64,000 nucleotides of DNA from RGIG6919 sp045531905 (GTDB taxonomy: Bacteria; Bacillota; Clostridia; Lachnospirales; Lachnospiraceae). The position numbers and the translations under genes are program-made. A model generated the notes under the pieces. It was not told where the DNA came from. It saw only the letters and a list, made by a program, of their open reading frames with translations, and made no database searches. Shown here one piece after another: positions 17,143 through 26,450 of this stretch. How positions within the stretch are numbered: position 1 is the first letter of the stretch; each line of letters opens with the position of its first letter. The DNA is taken from the NCBI GenBank assembly GCA_045531905.1, contig JAZSEY010000013.1:124001-188000 (forward strand), read 5' to 3'.

Positions 17143-18819
17143 ATGTGGAAACTATATTTGACGAACAGAAGGATAATCAATTTAATTGGTCAGGCAGAAA
17201 GATGCATCAGCACTCAGAATTATCTGGGGGTTACAGGTGCTGTTCAGATTTTAGTTTCACAATTCCCAATTGCATTCCATTTACTGATTGAGAATAAGTC
17301 TTATTTTTTGGATGCAGGCTATGAGATTTCGGAAGTGTATTTAACAGAACTTCTTAAGTTACTGCTTGAGGCACAGGAGAGAGAGGATTATGTGGGATTG
17401 GTGGACATACTGAAACTGCAGATGGCACCACTGTTTTTAGACGTACAGGAAATCATTCGAAGTAGGGAAGGATTTCTCTTTGATGAAGAATTATATGCCC
17501 TCAATATGGAGCGGTTACAGGAGAAGGATGCAACTCTTTATCGGCAACTCTCTGACGCCGATGTCATACATGAAAAGAGTGCGTATCGGGATTGTCAGTA
17601 TATTGTGGAATCGACGACGGATGGATATTATGCTTTAGGGTTTATAGAAGATGGGGGGTCTTATTATGTGAATGCAAGATATGATGCGATGACAGATGCA
17701 CAGCGTTTTGCAGAAACGTATTTTGATGTGACACAAGAAGCCTATCTGGGAATAGGATTAGGCATGGGTCTTCATTGGGAGGTTTTGCATCAACAGAACC
17801 CGGATATGAAGCTTGACATTGTGGAGCCGGATATCGGAGTACTTCAACTTGCTTTTACATATATGGATATGTCGTGGTATTTCGACAGCGATGGCGTTAC
17901 AATACACTATGACCCTGATTGTAAGACAATGCTATCATTGTTGGAGGATGCTGATAGACGTATGGTGGCATTGCGTCCCTACATCCGGCATATACGTAAT
18001 GAAAAAGTGCGTCATGTTCTTGAGGAGTGTATGTTGAGGGAGGATACCATCCGACAACAAAAAAATGATTTTTATTTGAATAGCAAAGCGAATTTTGCCA
18101 AATGTGTTGCCTACGTGGACGAGTTAGAGTCAGACCTTCAGGGGCGAACTGTGGTATTAGTGGCTGGAGGACCGTCACTGGATAAGAATATAGAAGAGTT
18201 AAAGGCGAGAAGAGCAGATACAGTTGTTATAGCAGTTGGGACGATATTTAAAAAATTGCTCAGCAATGGTATTCGCCCTGATTATGTGGTGATATCAGAT
18301 GCCAAGCCATTTATTTATGGACAGTTAGAAGGCCTGGAGGAAGAGCAAATACCAATGATATTGCTTTCTACCGCCTACCGAAAGATAGTTGAAAACTATC
18401 AAGGAAAGACCTATCTGGCATGTCAGGCAGGTTATAAGCGGGCAGAGGATTATGCCAAAGAGCATGGATACGCGATTTACAATACTGGTGGCTCGGTGAT
18501 TACGTTGGCATTGGAAATTGTCATTCGTATGAAGGCTAAGCGTATAATTTGCGTGGGCTTGGATTTAGCCTTTACAGGGAATCAGGACCATGCTGTGGGA
18601 ACCTATCAGGCTAGACAAATACTGGCCGAAGGGACAATCAGTGTTTCTGATGTTGATGGTAATATGGTTTCCACCAATCGTCCTTTTAACAGATATCGTT
18701 TGTGGATAGAGCGACGATTGCAGGAAGCAGACGTTACCATGCCGGTATTTGATGCCACAGAAGGTGGTGCGTTGATTCAGGGGATGCAGATAGTAAAACT
18801 TTCGCAGGTATTGCAGTAA
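17143..18819 (+). CDS. Maf-family (DUF115) glycosylation protein
   Basis: This 558-residue protein has the DUF115 core VVLVAGGPSLDKNIEELKAR (about residue 335), AVGTIFKKLLSNGIRPDYVV and YNTGGSVITLALEIVIRM. It ends in FDATEGGALIQGMQIVKL without the long helical tail found on the other two Maf proteins here. The middle segment EAYLGIGLGMGLHWEVL and LDIVEPDIGVL is a second Rossmann-like part. GGAGG at 17130-17134 is 8 nt before the ATG at 17143. It opens the long forward operon of sugar-modifying enzymes, so it may be dedicated to the product of that pathway (inference). Confidence 0.85.
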   Translation: MWKLYLTNRRIINLIGQAERCISTQNYLGVTGAVQILVSQFPIAFHLLIENKSYFLDAGYEISEVYLTELLKLLLEAQEREDYVGLVDILKLQMAPLFLDVQEIIRSREGFLFDEELYALNMERLQEKDATLYRQLSDADVIHEKSAYRDCQYIVESTTDGYYALGFIEDGGSYYVNARYDAMTDAQRFAETYFDVTQEAYLGIGLGMGLHWEVLHQQNPDMKLDIVEPDIGVLQLAFTYMDMSWYFDSDGVTIHYDPDCKTMLSLLEDADRRMVALRPYIRHIRNEKVRHVLEECMLREDTIRQQKNDFYLNSKANFAKCVAYVDELESDLQGRTVVLVAGGPSLDKNIEELKARRADTVVIAVGTIFKKLLSNGIRPDYVVISDAKPFIYGQLEGLEEEQIPMILLSTAYRKIVENYQGKTYLACQAGYKRAEDYAKEHGYAIYNTGGSVITLALEIVIRMKAKRIICVGLDLAFTGNQDHAVGTYQARQILAEGTISVSDVDGNMVSTNRPFNRYRLWIERRLQEADVTMPVFDATEGGALIQGMQIVKLSQVLQ

Positions 18820-18829
18820 GGAGTCTATG

Positions 18830-19564
18830 ATGAAGAATGCAATTATAACAGGTGCCAAGGGTGGCATCGGAAAAGCAATTATGGAAAAATTTGCCAGTGA
18901 AGGTGTAAACGTTTGGGCCTGTATTAGGACGCCAGATGAAGCATTTTCGGCATATTGTGATGAATTGTCAAGCAAGTATCAGGTTTGGATTCGTGTAATT
19001 TGTTTTGATTTGTCAGAAGAAGAAGCAATAAAGGAAGGAATAAAGTCAATTATAACCGAAAAGAAACCGATAGATATAGTAGTGAACAATGCAGGTGTTG
19101 CTTACGGGGGACTCTTACAGATGACTACGATGGAGACCTTAAAGGATGTGTATCAGGTAAATTATTTTGCACCAGTGCAGATTACCCAGATGGTGTCCAG
19201 AGTGATGATGAAGCAAAGGTCAGGAAGTATTATCAATGTGGCGTCAGTAGGCGGTATTGAGGCAGAGCCAGGGTACCTTGCTTACGGTTCCAGTAAGGCA
19301 TCTTTAATTTGGACTACCAGAATGCTTGCCAATGAATTGGGAGATTATGGTATCCGGGTAAATGCTGTGGCACCAGGAACTACGGATACAAAGATGGGAC
19401 ATTTTAAGAACGAGGAAGCCTTGCAAAACGTGCTTGGCAGAACGAGTCTTGGCCGTATGGCTAAGCCAGAGGAAATCGCAGAAGGGGTTTGGTTTTTAGC
19501 CTCAGATGCTTCTGCCTATATTACCGGTGATGTGCTAAAGATAGATGGAGGAAGAACTGCTTAA
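18830..19564 (+). CDS. Short-chain dehydrogenase/reductase (FabG-like)
   Basis: This roughly 244-residue protein has the SDR cofactor motif TGAKGGIGKAI, the NNAGVAYGG motif, and the catalytic Ser...YxxxK (VASVGG then YGSSKAS). It ends in GDVLKIDGG as in FabG-like enzymes. AAGGAG precedes the double ATG; the second, at 18830, has the better spacing. Its stop overlaps the start of the transketolase by one base (TAATG), so translation is probably coupled. The substrate is not known; position suggests a keto intermediate of the glycan building block. Confidence 0.85.
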   Translation: MKNAIITGAKGGIGKAIMEKFASEGVNVWACIRTPDEAFSAYCDELSSKYQVWIRVICFDLSEEEAIKEGIKSIITEKKPIDIVVNNAGVAYGGLLQMTTMETLKDVYQVNYFAPVQITQMVSRVMMKQRSGSIINVASVGGIEAEPGYLAYGSSKASLIWTTRMLANELGDYGIRVNAVAPGTTDTKMGHFKNEEALQNVLGRTSLGRMAKPEEIAEGVWFLASDASAYITGDVLKIDGGRTA

Positions 19565-20406
19565 TGAATCAGTCAGCAGAAAATGTGAAAAGAATACAGG
19601 ACATGGCAAGGCGCATGCGTTTGCAGGCACTGGATATGGCACTTTCTACAGGTGATGCCGGCTCCCATTTGGGTGGCGGATTATCCTGCATAGAGATTAT
19701 GGCAGTGTTGTATGGCGAGGTGCTTCGTTTTGATGTGAAGCGTCCTGCATGGGAAGACAGAGACCGCTTTTTTCCAAGTAAGAACCATTGCGTGCTGGCA
19801 CATTTTCCTGCACTTTGTGAGGCAGGCTTCATTGGGGAAAGTGAACTGTTAGAGTTTAAAAAGGATGGAGGCAGACTGACGGGGTATCCACGCAATTTGG
19901 AAGTGGGATTAGAATACTCCGGTGGAAGCCTTGGTATGGCAATTTCTGTGGGCGTAGGTGTAGCTTTGGCCTGCCGAGAACAGAAGCGAGATAATCGAAT
20001 TTATGTGTTGATGGGAGACGGCGAATTAAATGAAGGCTCTATCTGGGAAGCCTTTATGTCAGCAGCCCATTACAAGCTGAATAACTTAACAGTGATTATA
20101 GATCGTAATCATTTATCCTATGATGGTGATACGGAAGAGGTTATGGCACTGGGAGATTTGGCTGCTAAGATGGATGCTTTTGGATGGCATGTAGTTACCT
20201 GTAACGGACATAACGTTGAGTCTTTGCTTCATGCATTTACAGATTTGCACCCTGAGAAGCCGACAATTATCATTGCCGATACCGTGAAGGGAAAAGGTGT
20301 ATCATTTATCGAGAATAGAAGAGAATGGCATCACAATCGGCTTTCCCAGACACAGTATGAACAGGCAGTAGAAGAGGTTCGAAGGGAGGATGTAACAGTA
20401 TGGTAG
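19564..20406 (+). CDS. Transketolase, N-terminal (ThDP-binding) subunit
   Basis: This 280-residue protein contains DAGSHLGGGLSCIEIMAVLY, FPSKNHCVLA, YSGGSLGMAISVGVG and the ThDP/Mg motif MGDGELNEGSIWEA. It is the N-terminal half of a split transketolase. Split forms transfer two-carbon ketol units like the fused enzyme but are often dedicated to secondary or cell-surface pathways. The stop overlaps the next gene by 7 bp, so the two halves are translationally coupled. It is probably not the housekeeping enzyme, given its place inside a glycosylation operon. Confidence 0.9.
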   Translation: MNQSAENVKRIQDMARRMRLQALDMALSTGDAGSHLGGGLSCIEIMAVLYGEVLRFDVKRPAWEDRDRFFPSKNHCVLAHFPALCEAGFIGESELLEFKKDGGRLTGYPRNLEVGLEYSGGSLGMAISVGVGVALACREQKRDNRIYVLMGDGELNEGSIWEAFMSAAHYKLNNLTVIIDRNHLSYDGDTEEVMALGDLAAKMDAFGWHVVTCNGHNVESLLHAFTDLHPEKPTIIIADTVKGKGVSFIENRREWHHNRLSQTQYEQAVEEVRREDVTVW

Positions 20407-21368
20407 TTAAGACATCAAACATTCGAACATGGTCGAGACTTGGTCAGCGAGGTAGTGTGTTTGCCATTGCACTTCCAGAGGTGGCAAAGGAACAGGAGAA
20501 TTTAAAGGTATTGACAGCGGATTTGGCATTGCTATCCGGTATGGATCGGTTTATTGCTGCCAATCCAGATAAGTTCTTAAATGTGGGCATTGCAGAACAG
20601 AACATGATAGGGATTGCATCCGGTCTCGCCATGGAAGGGTATAACGTGTTTGCAACGACATATGCATCCTTTATCGCGGTGCGAAGCTTAGAGCACGTGA
20701 GACAGCATTTATCGCATATGCAATGTAATGTGAAGTTGATTGGTTCCGCATCAGGTGTTGTGGCGGCCAAGTCAGGAGTGTCTCATTGGGCTACAGAAGA
20801 TCTGGCATTTATGCGGGCATTGCCGGGGATGACAGTTTTGTCAGCAGCAGATAGTCTGGAAGCCATTAAGATGATACAGTATGCTGCGTCGGTGGATACG
20901 CCAGTATATATTAGACTAAGTGGCGGGTTGAATTGTCCGATTGTGTATCAGGAGGATTATGACTTTGAAGCAGGCAAAATGGTACAACTGGCAGATGGCG
21001 ACCAGGTTGCAGTGATTGCTACGGGACTTATGGTTGCAGAAGCATTGGAAGCCGCAAAACTTTTGGAAGAGAAAGGAATATCGGTAACAGTATACAATTT
21101 GCATACGATTAAGCCTTTGGATCAAGAGACATTAGATAAGATATTTGCCCAATATCAGTTAGTGGTTACAGTGGAAGAACATAACGTAATCGGTGGCATG
21201 GGCAGTGCAGTGGCGGAATATAAGGCCACAATTGCAAATGCCCCAAGACAGGTGATGCTCGGTTTTCAGGATGCGTTTGTGACGGCAGGCTCACAGCGAT
21301 ACATTTGGGAGCAGGTGGGCATCACGGCACCGCAGATTGCGAAACGAATTGTCAAGGAGTTAGAGTAA
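20400..21368 (+). CDS. Transketolase, C-terminal subunit
   Basis: This 322-residue protein covers the pyrimidine-binding and C-terminal domains: VLTADLALLSGMDRF, NVGIAEQNMIGIASGLAMEG (catalytic Glu in the GIAEQ motif), and TYASFIAVRSLEHVRQH. GGGAGG lies 10 nt upstream of the ATG. It completes the enzyme with the preceding gene. The donor ketose and acceptor aldehyde cannot be told from sequence. The neighbouring LuxC-like reductase could supply an aldehyde acceptor (inference). Confidence 0.9.
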   Translation: MVVKTSNIRTWSRLGQRGSVFAIALPEVAKEQENLKVLTADLALLSGMDRFIAANPDKFLNVGIAEQNMIGIASGLAMEGYNVFATTYASFIAVRSLEHVRQHLSHMQCNVKLIGSASGVVAAKSGVSHWATEDLAFMRALPGMTVLSAADSLEAIKMIQYAASVDTPVYIRLSGGLNCPIVYQEDYDFEAGKMVQLADGDQVAVIATGLMVAEALEAAKLLEEKGISVTVYNLHTIKPLDQETLDKIFAQYQLVVTVEEHNVIGGMGSAVAEYKATIANAPRQVMLGFQDAFVTAGSQRYIWEQVGITAPQIAKRIVKELE

Positions 21369-21371
21369 TTT

Positions 21372-22448
21372 ATGTTAGATACATTTTACGAGTTAGACCC
21401 TTACGAATTAAATAGAGAAGAAAAGACGGCATTGCTTACCAGGGAACTGACAGAGATGACGAAGTTTCACGGTGAAAATTGTGCCTATTATGGCAATATG
21501 CTAAGAGCTATGAGATATGATGAGAATAAGGTGAATTCCTACTATGATTTACCTTTCTTTCCTGTGCGTATGTTTAAACAACTGGATTTAATCAGTGTGG
21601 ATAAGAAAGATATTTTTAAGACCATGACATCCTCAGGAACCACCGGGCAGGCAGTGTCTAAGATTTATGTGGACAAAGAAACCGGTGCTGCCCAGCAGAA
21701 GGTACTGGTTAAGATTATGAGCCATTTTGTCGGCAAAAAAAGATTGCCAATGCTGATTATTGATTCTCCTAAGGTAGTAAAGGACCGCAATCTGTTTTCT
21801 GCGAGAGGTGCGGCGATTTTAGGTCTTAGTATGCTTGCAAGAGAAAGAGTATATGCTCTGAACGAAGACATGGAATTAGATATTGAGACTGTAAAAGCAT
21901 TTTTAGAAGCACATAAGGGTGAACGGGTTTTAATGTTTGGGTTTACGTTTATGGTGTGGCAACATTTTTATAAAGAACTTAGCAAATTGGATGAAAAACT
22001 GGATATGTCGGAAGCGTTTTTGATTACCGGAGGCGGTTGGAAAAAACTGGAATCAGAGCACGTATCCAGAATAGAATTCAAACAGCGATTTACGGATTTG
22101 TGTGGCATCACACAATTCTTAGATCATTATGGAATGGTGGAGCAGACTGGATGCATTTATGCGGAATGTGAATATGGTCATTTGCATGCCAGCATATATT
22201 CAGATGTGATTACCAGAAGATATCAGGATTTTTCGCCTTGTGAGATTGGAGAAAAGGGAATCATTCAGGTGGTTTCTGTGCTTCCACGTTCTTATCCTGG
22301 ACATTCAATTTTGACAGAGGATGAGGGTATCGTGCTTGGTGAGGATGATTGTCCATGTGGAAGAAAAGGAAAATATATTCAGATTACAGGTCGCATGAAG
22401 AAGGCTGAATTAAGGGGGTGCAGTGATACCTATGCAGCAAAATTCTAA
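21372..22448 (+). CDS. LuxE-family acyl-protein synthetase
   Basis: This 358-residue protein has the adenylate-forming signature TSSGTTGQAVSKIYVD (about residue 80) and the LuxE-type features FGFTFMVWQHFY, ITGGGWKKLE and YGMVEQTGCIYAEC. Near its C-terminus it has PCGRKGKYIQITGRMKKAEL, then RGCSDTYA. LuxE enzymes activate a carboxylic acid as AMP ester and hand it on as a protein thioester for LuxC to reduce. It begins 3 nt after the transketolase and overlaps luxC-like by up to 26 bp. In a bioluminescence operon this would make fatty aldehyde; no luxAB genes are present, so the acid is probably a glycan precursor. Confidence 0.85.
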   Translation: MLDTFYELDPYELNREEKTALLTRELTEMTKFHGENCAYYGNMLRAMRYDENKVNSYYDLPFFPVRMFKQLDLISVDKKDIFKTMTSSGTTGQAVSKIYVDKETGAAQQKVLVKIMSHFVGKKRLPMLIIDSPKVVKDRNLFSARGAAILGLSMLARERVYALNEDMELDIETVKAFLEAHKGERVLMFGFTFMVWQHFYKELSKLDEKLDMSEAFLITGGGWKKLESEHVSRIEFKQRFTDLCGITQFLDHYGMVEQTGCIYAECEYGHLHASIYSDVITRRYQDFSPCEIGEKGIIQVVSVLPRSYPGHSILTEDEGIVLGEDDCPCGRKGKYIQITGRMKKAELRGCSDTYAAKF

Positions 22449-23640
22449 CATACCGGAACAACTTCATAGTATCAACTATCTGGTGGGTGATGAAAAGTAT
22501 CTACTGGGGATGCAGACCGTGGCAGTAAAGCCAGTGTTTGATGAGCAGGTGATAGGTTTTCTCGGTGCACTTTCTAAGACCTTAATGCACATGCCGGCGG
22601 CAAAGGCGTATTCCGATGTGATGTCATATGCTTTTTGGATTCGCAAGCAGTCGCTTATGAAGGAACAGGAACGTTTTGCAGATAAGGAGAAACTGGGCAG
22701 AGGAATTGCATTTCATATTGCACCGTCCAATGTAGCGGTGAATTTTGCAGTTTCATTTACCTCTGCGCTTTTGGCAGGTAATCCGTGTATTGTCAGAGTA
22801 TCCAACAAAGAGTTTGCCCAGGTGGATATGATTGTAGATGCCATCAATCAGGTGATGGATGCAGAATATCCAGACATGCGTAATTATCTTTGTATTGTGC
22901 GTTATGAGCACGATGATTGTATCAATGCTTATTTGAGTAGTATTTGTGATATCCGCATCGTGTGGGGTGGCAATCGTACATTACAGGAGATGCGCAGATT
23001 CCCGATTCCTCCGAGGGCCATTGAACTGGCATTTCCAGACAGGCACTCTATTGCAGTGGTAAATGCAGATGTCTATCTTGGAGAAGATGAAAAGAAGATT
23101 GCAGATTTGTTTTATATAGACACCTATTTTACTGACCAAAATGCTTGTAGTTCCCCACGATTAATTATTTGGACAGGAGATAAGGTTGCAGAGGCTCGCA
23201 AGCGATTTTTCGATGCATTGATGGACAAACTAAACACATCCTACGAGATGGCACCGATTCTTGCCATCGATAAATGGAACGCATTTTGTGAACTGGCTGC
23301 AACCCACGATGGGGTTAGTGATGTGAGCGAGAACAATATATTGATGCGAATTGAGATGCAGACCTTATTTGCAGACATGATGGATTATAAAATGGGTGGC
23401 GGATACTTTTTTGAATACGTTACTGATAATTTAGCTGATATGGTGCCAGTGCTTACAAAGAGCTGTCAGACTATTTCATATTTGGGCGTTGACCCACAGG
23501 CAATCAGACAGGTGGTGTCAGACCATGGTGTTCGTGGCGTAGACCGTATCGTTCCAATGGGCCATACGATGGATTTATCTTTCTTTTGGGATGGATACGA
23601 TATGATGGATGCCATGTCCAGATATGTGCAGTTAATGTGA
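22423..23640 (+). CDS. LuxC-family acyl reductase
   Basis: This protein of about 405 residues matches the LuxC (acyl-CoA reductase) family: GRGIAFHIAPSNVAVNFAVS is the nucleotide-binding region, and YFTDQNACSSPRLIIW carries the likely catalytic cysteine near residue 240. The C-terminus has HGVRGVDRIVPMGHTMDLSF and FWDGYD, typical of LuxC. It should reduce an activated acyl group to an aldehyde with NADPH. The start is ambiguous: GTG at 22423 or ATG at 22432, with GGGGGTG just before both. It follows the LuxE-like gene and precedes an internal promoter. Confidence 0.87.
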   Translation: MIPMQQNSNIPEQLHSINYLVGDEKYLLGMQTVAVKPVFDEQVIGFLGALSKTLMHMPAAKAYSDVMSYAFWIRKQSLMKEQERFADKEKLGRGIAFHIAPSNVAVNFAVSFTSALLAGNPCIVRVSNKEFAQVDMIVDAINQVMDAEYPDMRNYLCIVRYEHDDCINAYLSSICDIRIVWGGNRTLQEMRRFPIPPRAIELAFPDRHSIAVVNADVYLGEDEKKIADLFYIDTYFTDQNACSSPRLIIWTGDKVAEARKRFFDALMDKLNTSYEMAPILAIDKWNAFCELAATHDGVSDVSENNILMRIEMQTLFADMMDYKMGGGYFFEYVTDNLADMVPVLTKSCQTISYLGVDPQAIRQVVSDHGVRGVDRIVPMGHTMDLSFFWDGYDMMDAMSRYVQLM

Positions 23641-23653
23641 TGAAATACAAGAA

Positions 23654-23681
23654 TTGACAACGAGTATAAAACTTGTATATG
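23654..23681 (+). promoter_or_regulatory. Internal promoter before the AMP-ligase
   Basis: A perfect TTGACA (23654-23659), 16 nt, TATATG (23676-23681) lies in the only sizeable gap (57 nt) of this operon. It would allow the ligase and downstream genes to be expressed separately. Confidence 0.5.
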
Positions 23682-23697
23682 TAAAGAGGAACAGACT

Positions 23698-25101
23698 ATG
23701 TTTTTTAATAATACAGTTTCAGAGAATCAAATATGTGCCATAGATAAGAATGGGAGCATCACCTACGGTGAACTTTCTTGTTTTTGTGACCAGATAGCGG
23801 ATGTGATACCGAAGCGTTCCTTAGTGTTTTCATTGTGTGAAAATGCTATCGGTTCTGTGGCGGGCTATGTGGCATTTTTGTCAAATGGCGTGGTTCCGTT
23901 GCTGTTGAATGCTGATATGGATAGAGAGTTGTTTGATGTTTTGTCGGACACATACAAGCCACAGTATTTGTGGGTGAGAGAAGACCATGCGAAGCATTAT
24001 TGTGGTGATGTGGTTTGCACAGGATATGGCTATGCATTACTTAAAACGGATGCAGTATCCACACCACTTTATGAAGAGTTGGGGCTTTTGCTTACCACCT
24101 CCGGTTCTACTGGAAGTCCTAAATTAGTCAGACAAAGTTATCATAATATTATGAGTAATGCCAGGGCGATTGCTGAGTATTTGGAACTTACGGATACAGA
24201 ACGTCCGATTACTACATTGCCAATGAATTATACATATGGATTGTCTATTATTAACAGTCATTTGTTGGTTGGCGCAACTCTTTTGCTTACGGATGCATCT
24301 TATATCCAGAAGGAGTTTTGGAATTTTTTCAAGGAACAGGAAGCTACTTCTTTTGGTGGCGTACCTTATACCTATGAGATATTAAAGAAATTGCGATTTT
24401 TCCGAATGGAGCTGCCGTCCCTTCGGTATATGACCCAGGCGGGAGGCAAGCTGTCGCCGGAATTACATAAAGAATTTGCTCAATATGCCATAGATACAGG
24501 AAAGCGTTTTTATATTATGTATGGGCAGACAGAAGCAACTGCAAGAATGGCATATTTGCCATACGAAAAAGCATTGGAAAAATATGGAAGCATGGGTGTT
24601 GCCATTCCTGGAGGCAGATTTGAATTGACCGATGTGAATGGGAAGGTGATTACCGAGGCAGACGTGGTTGGTGAATTGGTGTATTACGGTGACAATGTAA
24701 CCCTTGGTTATGCGGAATGTGCGAAGGATTTAGAAAAGGGTGATGAAAGAGCCGGAATGCTGATTACCGGAGACATGGCGAAGATGGATGCAGATGGTTT
24801 CTTTTACATTGTTGGAAGAAAGAAACGGTTTCTAAAGATATTTGGTAATCGTGTGAATTTGGATGAGGTTGAACGGATGTTGTCGGCTGCATTTTCAGAA
24901 TACCGTTTTGCCTGTGCCGGTGTTGATGATAAGTTGTCGGTATTTGTGGAAGGCACCATGAGGCAGGATGTGGCTAAAGAGATAATAAAACATTTGGCAG
25001 AAAAGACAGGATTACATCCAAGTGCCTTCCGGGTGTTGGAGATAGAAAATATTCCGATGAATGAGGCAGGGAAAACCATTTACGGAGAATTGCCGATATA
25101 G
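23698..25101 (+). CDS. AMP-dependent acyl ligase (ANL superfamily)
   Basis: This 467-residue protein has the AMP-binding loop LLTTSGSTGSPKLVRQ, the YIMYGQTEATARM core, and the hinge and lysine motifs ITGDMAKMDADGFFYIVGRK and MNEAGKTIYGEL near the C-terminus. It should adenylate a carboxylic acid and transfer it to CoA or, more likely here, to the acyl carrier protein encoded two genes downstream. It is shorter than typical acyl-CoA synthetases (about 500 or more residues), similar to free-standing adenylation enzymes. The acid is unknown. Confidence 0.88.
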   Translation: MFFNNTVSENQICAIDKNGSITYGELSCFCDQIADVIPKRSLVFSLCENAIGSVAGYVAFLSNGVVPLLLNADMDRELFDVLSDTYKPQYLWVREDHAKHYCGDVVCTGYGYALLKTDAVSTPLYEELGLLLTTSGSTGSPKLVRQSYHNIMSNARAIAEYLELTDTERPITTLPMNYTYGLSIINSHLLVGATLLLTDASYIQKEFWNFFKEQEATSFGGVPYTYEILKKLRFFRMELPSLRYMTQAGGKLSPELHKEFAQYAIDTGKRFYIMYGQTEATARMAYLPYEKALEKYGSMGVAIPGGRFELTDVNGKVITEADVVGELVYYGDNVTLGYAECAKDLEKGDERAGMLITGDMAKMDADGFFYIVGRKKRFLKIFGNRVNLDEVERMLSAAFSEYRFACAGVDDKLSVFVEGTMRQDVAKEIIKHLAEKTGLHPSAFRVLEIENIPMNEAGKTIYGELPI

Positions 25102-25126
25102 ATACTAAATAGGATGGGGGAAAAGC

Positions 25127-26173
25127 ATGGACCGATTTAATGCACGTTTTGAAGAAAAATATGAGTTTCGTTTAGCGAAAAGAAGTGATATCGAGGCTAT
25201 CATGAAATACATTGATGAGTGTTGGCGAAAGGGACATATTTTATCCTGGAATCGAGAATTGTTTGAATATGAGTTTTGTGATGGGGATGATGTGCATTTT
25301 TTGCTTGCCATAGATAGAGCCACCGGTGAGATAGAAGGTATGGATGGATATTATCTGACGTCTTCTAGGAAAGAGGATTTCGATGTATGGGGTTCTATGT
25401 GGAGTGTGAGAAAGGACCATAAAAATCTGCCTATGCTGGGAATTGCCATAGCGAATCAATATTACAAGCAGATTGGTTACCGTTATGAGCTCGGTCTGGG
25501 TGTGAATAAGCGGACTGCAACTCCACTTCATCAGAAGCATTTTAAGGTGGAGACGGGTATATTGAAGCATTATTATATGCTACATCCTATGGATACCTAT
25601 GAGATTGCAAAGATTGTAGAACCAAAGCGAACAAATGCTGATAGCCACAAGGATTCATATGTGCTTCAAAAAGCCACATCCATTGTTGAGGTTGAGGCGG
25701 TGTTTGATTTTGATAAGAAGATAACAACCTATCCGGTGAAGGATGGCTGGTATGTTGGACATAGATTTTTTGACCACCCGGTATATGACTATGATGTGTA
25801 TACCATCATGAAGGATACAAAGGAAGCAGATGCGGTGCTGGTTATCAGAAAGGTTTCGGTGGGAGACCGGCATGTGCTTCGCATCGTGGATTACATGGGA
25901 GATATTCACAGCTTGGCAAATGTACAAAGACAGCTTTATGAGCTGATGGATGCGGACTGTGAGTATATTGATTTTTATTGCTTTGGCTATGACGAAGAAG
26001 CCATATTGAATGCAGGCTTTGTGGAGCGTGAGGTAGAGGATGTGAATATCATCCCGTCCTATTTTGAACCTTTTGAGCAGAGAAACGTGGATTATTGGTT
26101 TAACAGCGATGCGAAGGAGAACTTTGTGATTTGCAAAGCGGACGCGGATCAGGATAGACCGAATGTGGTGTGA
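25127..26173 (+). CDS. GNAT-like acyltransferase
   Basis: This 348-residue protein has a GNAT-like N-terminal half (YEFRLAKRSDIEAIMKYIDE, then SMWSVRKDHKNLPMLGIAIA). A second half of about 150 residues has no recognised motif (YDVYTIMKDTKEADAVLVIR, then DYMGDIHSL). It sits between the AMP-ligase and the acyl carrier protein, so it may move the activated acyl group from ACP to an amino sugar; that is inference from position. GNAT assignment is from overall pattern and is moderately certain. Confidence 0.6.
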   Translation: MDRFNARFEEKYEFRLAKRSDIEAIMKYIDECWRKGHILSWNRELFEYEFCDGDDVHFLLAIDRATGEIEGMDGYYLTSSRKEDFDVWGSMWSVRKDHKNLPMLGIAIANQYYKQIGYRYELGLGVNKRTATPLHQKHFKVETGILKHYYMLHPMDTYEIAKIVEPKRTNADSHKDSYVLQKATSIVEVEAVFDFDKKITTYPVKDGWYVGHRFFDHPVYDYDVYTIMKDTKEADAVLVIRKVSVGDRHVLRIVDYMGDIHSLANVQRQLYELMDADCEYIDFYCFGYDEEAILNAGFVEREVEDVNIIPSYFEPFEQRNVDYWFNSDAKENFVICKADADQDRPNVV

Positions 26174-26198
26174 GATTATAAAAATGGAGGATATAATT

Positions 26199-26438
26199 AT
26201 GACAAACAGAGAAAAGTATGTAAATGTATTTGTAGAGATGTTAGAGGTGGATGCTTCTATAGTGGAAACACTTGAGTATCAAGGAATTGATACTTGGGAT
26301 TCCGTTGGACACATGTCCTTGATTTCTGAGTTAGAGGATGTCTTTGATATTATGATGGACACGGATGATATCATTGATTTCAGTTCCTTCCAAAAGGGAA
26401 TTGAGATTTTAAAGAAGTATGATGTTGTGATTGAATAG
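26199..26438 (+). CDS. Acyl carrier protein
   Basis: This 79-residue acidic protein contains the phosphopantetheine site DTWDSVGHMSLISELED with Ser35 in the DSxxH form used by dedicated carrier proteins. FDIMMDTDDIIDFSS follows as in ACP helix 3. GGAGG at 26186-26190 fixes the start at 26199; the longer frame overlapping the previous gene is unlikely. Its place after the ligase and GNAT suggests it carries the acyl group made for this glycan pathway, separate from the fatty-acid ACP. Confidence 0.85.
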   Translation: MTNREKYVNVFVEMLEVDASIVETLEYQGIDTWDSVGHMSLISELEDVFDIMMDTDDIIDFSSFQKGIEILKKYDVVIE

Positions 26439-26450
26439 AGGTAGTGAATT

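Noticed and set aside
21372..23640. Bioluminescence operon
   Set aside because: LuxE- and LuxC-like genes are present but luxA, luxB and luxD are not; context is glycan synthesis.
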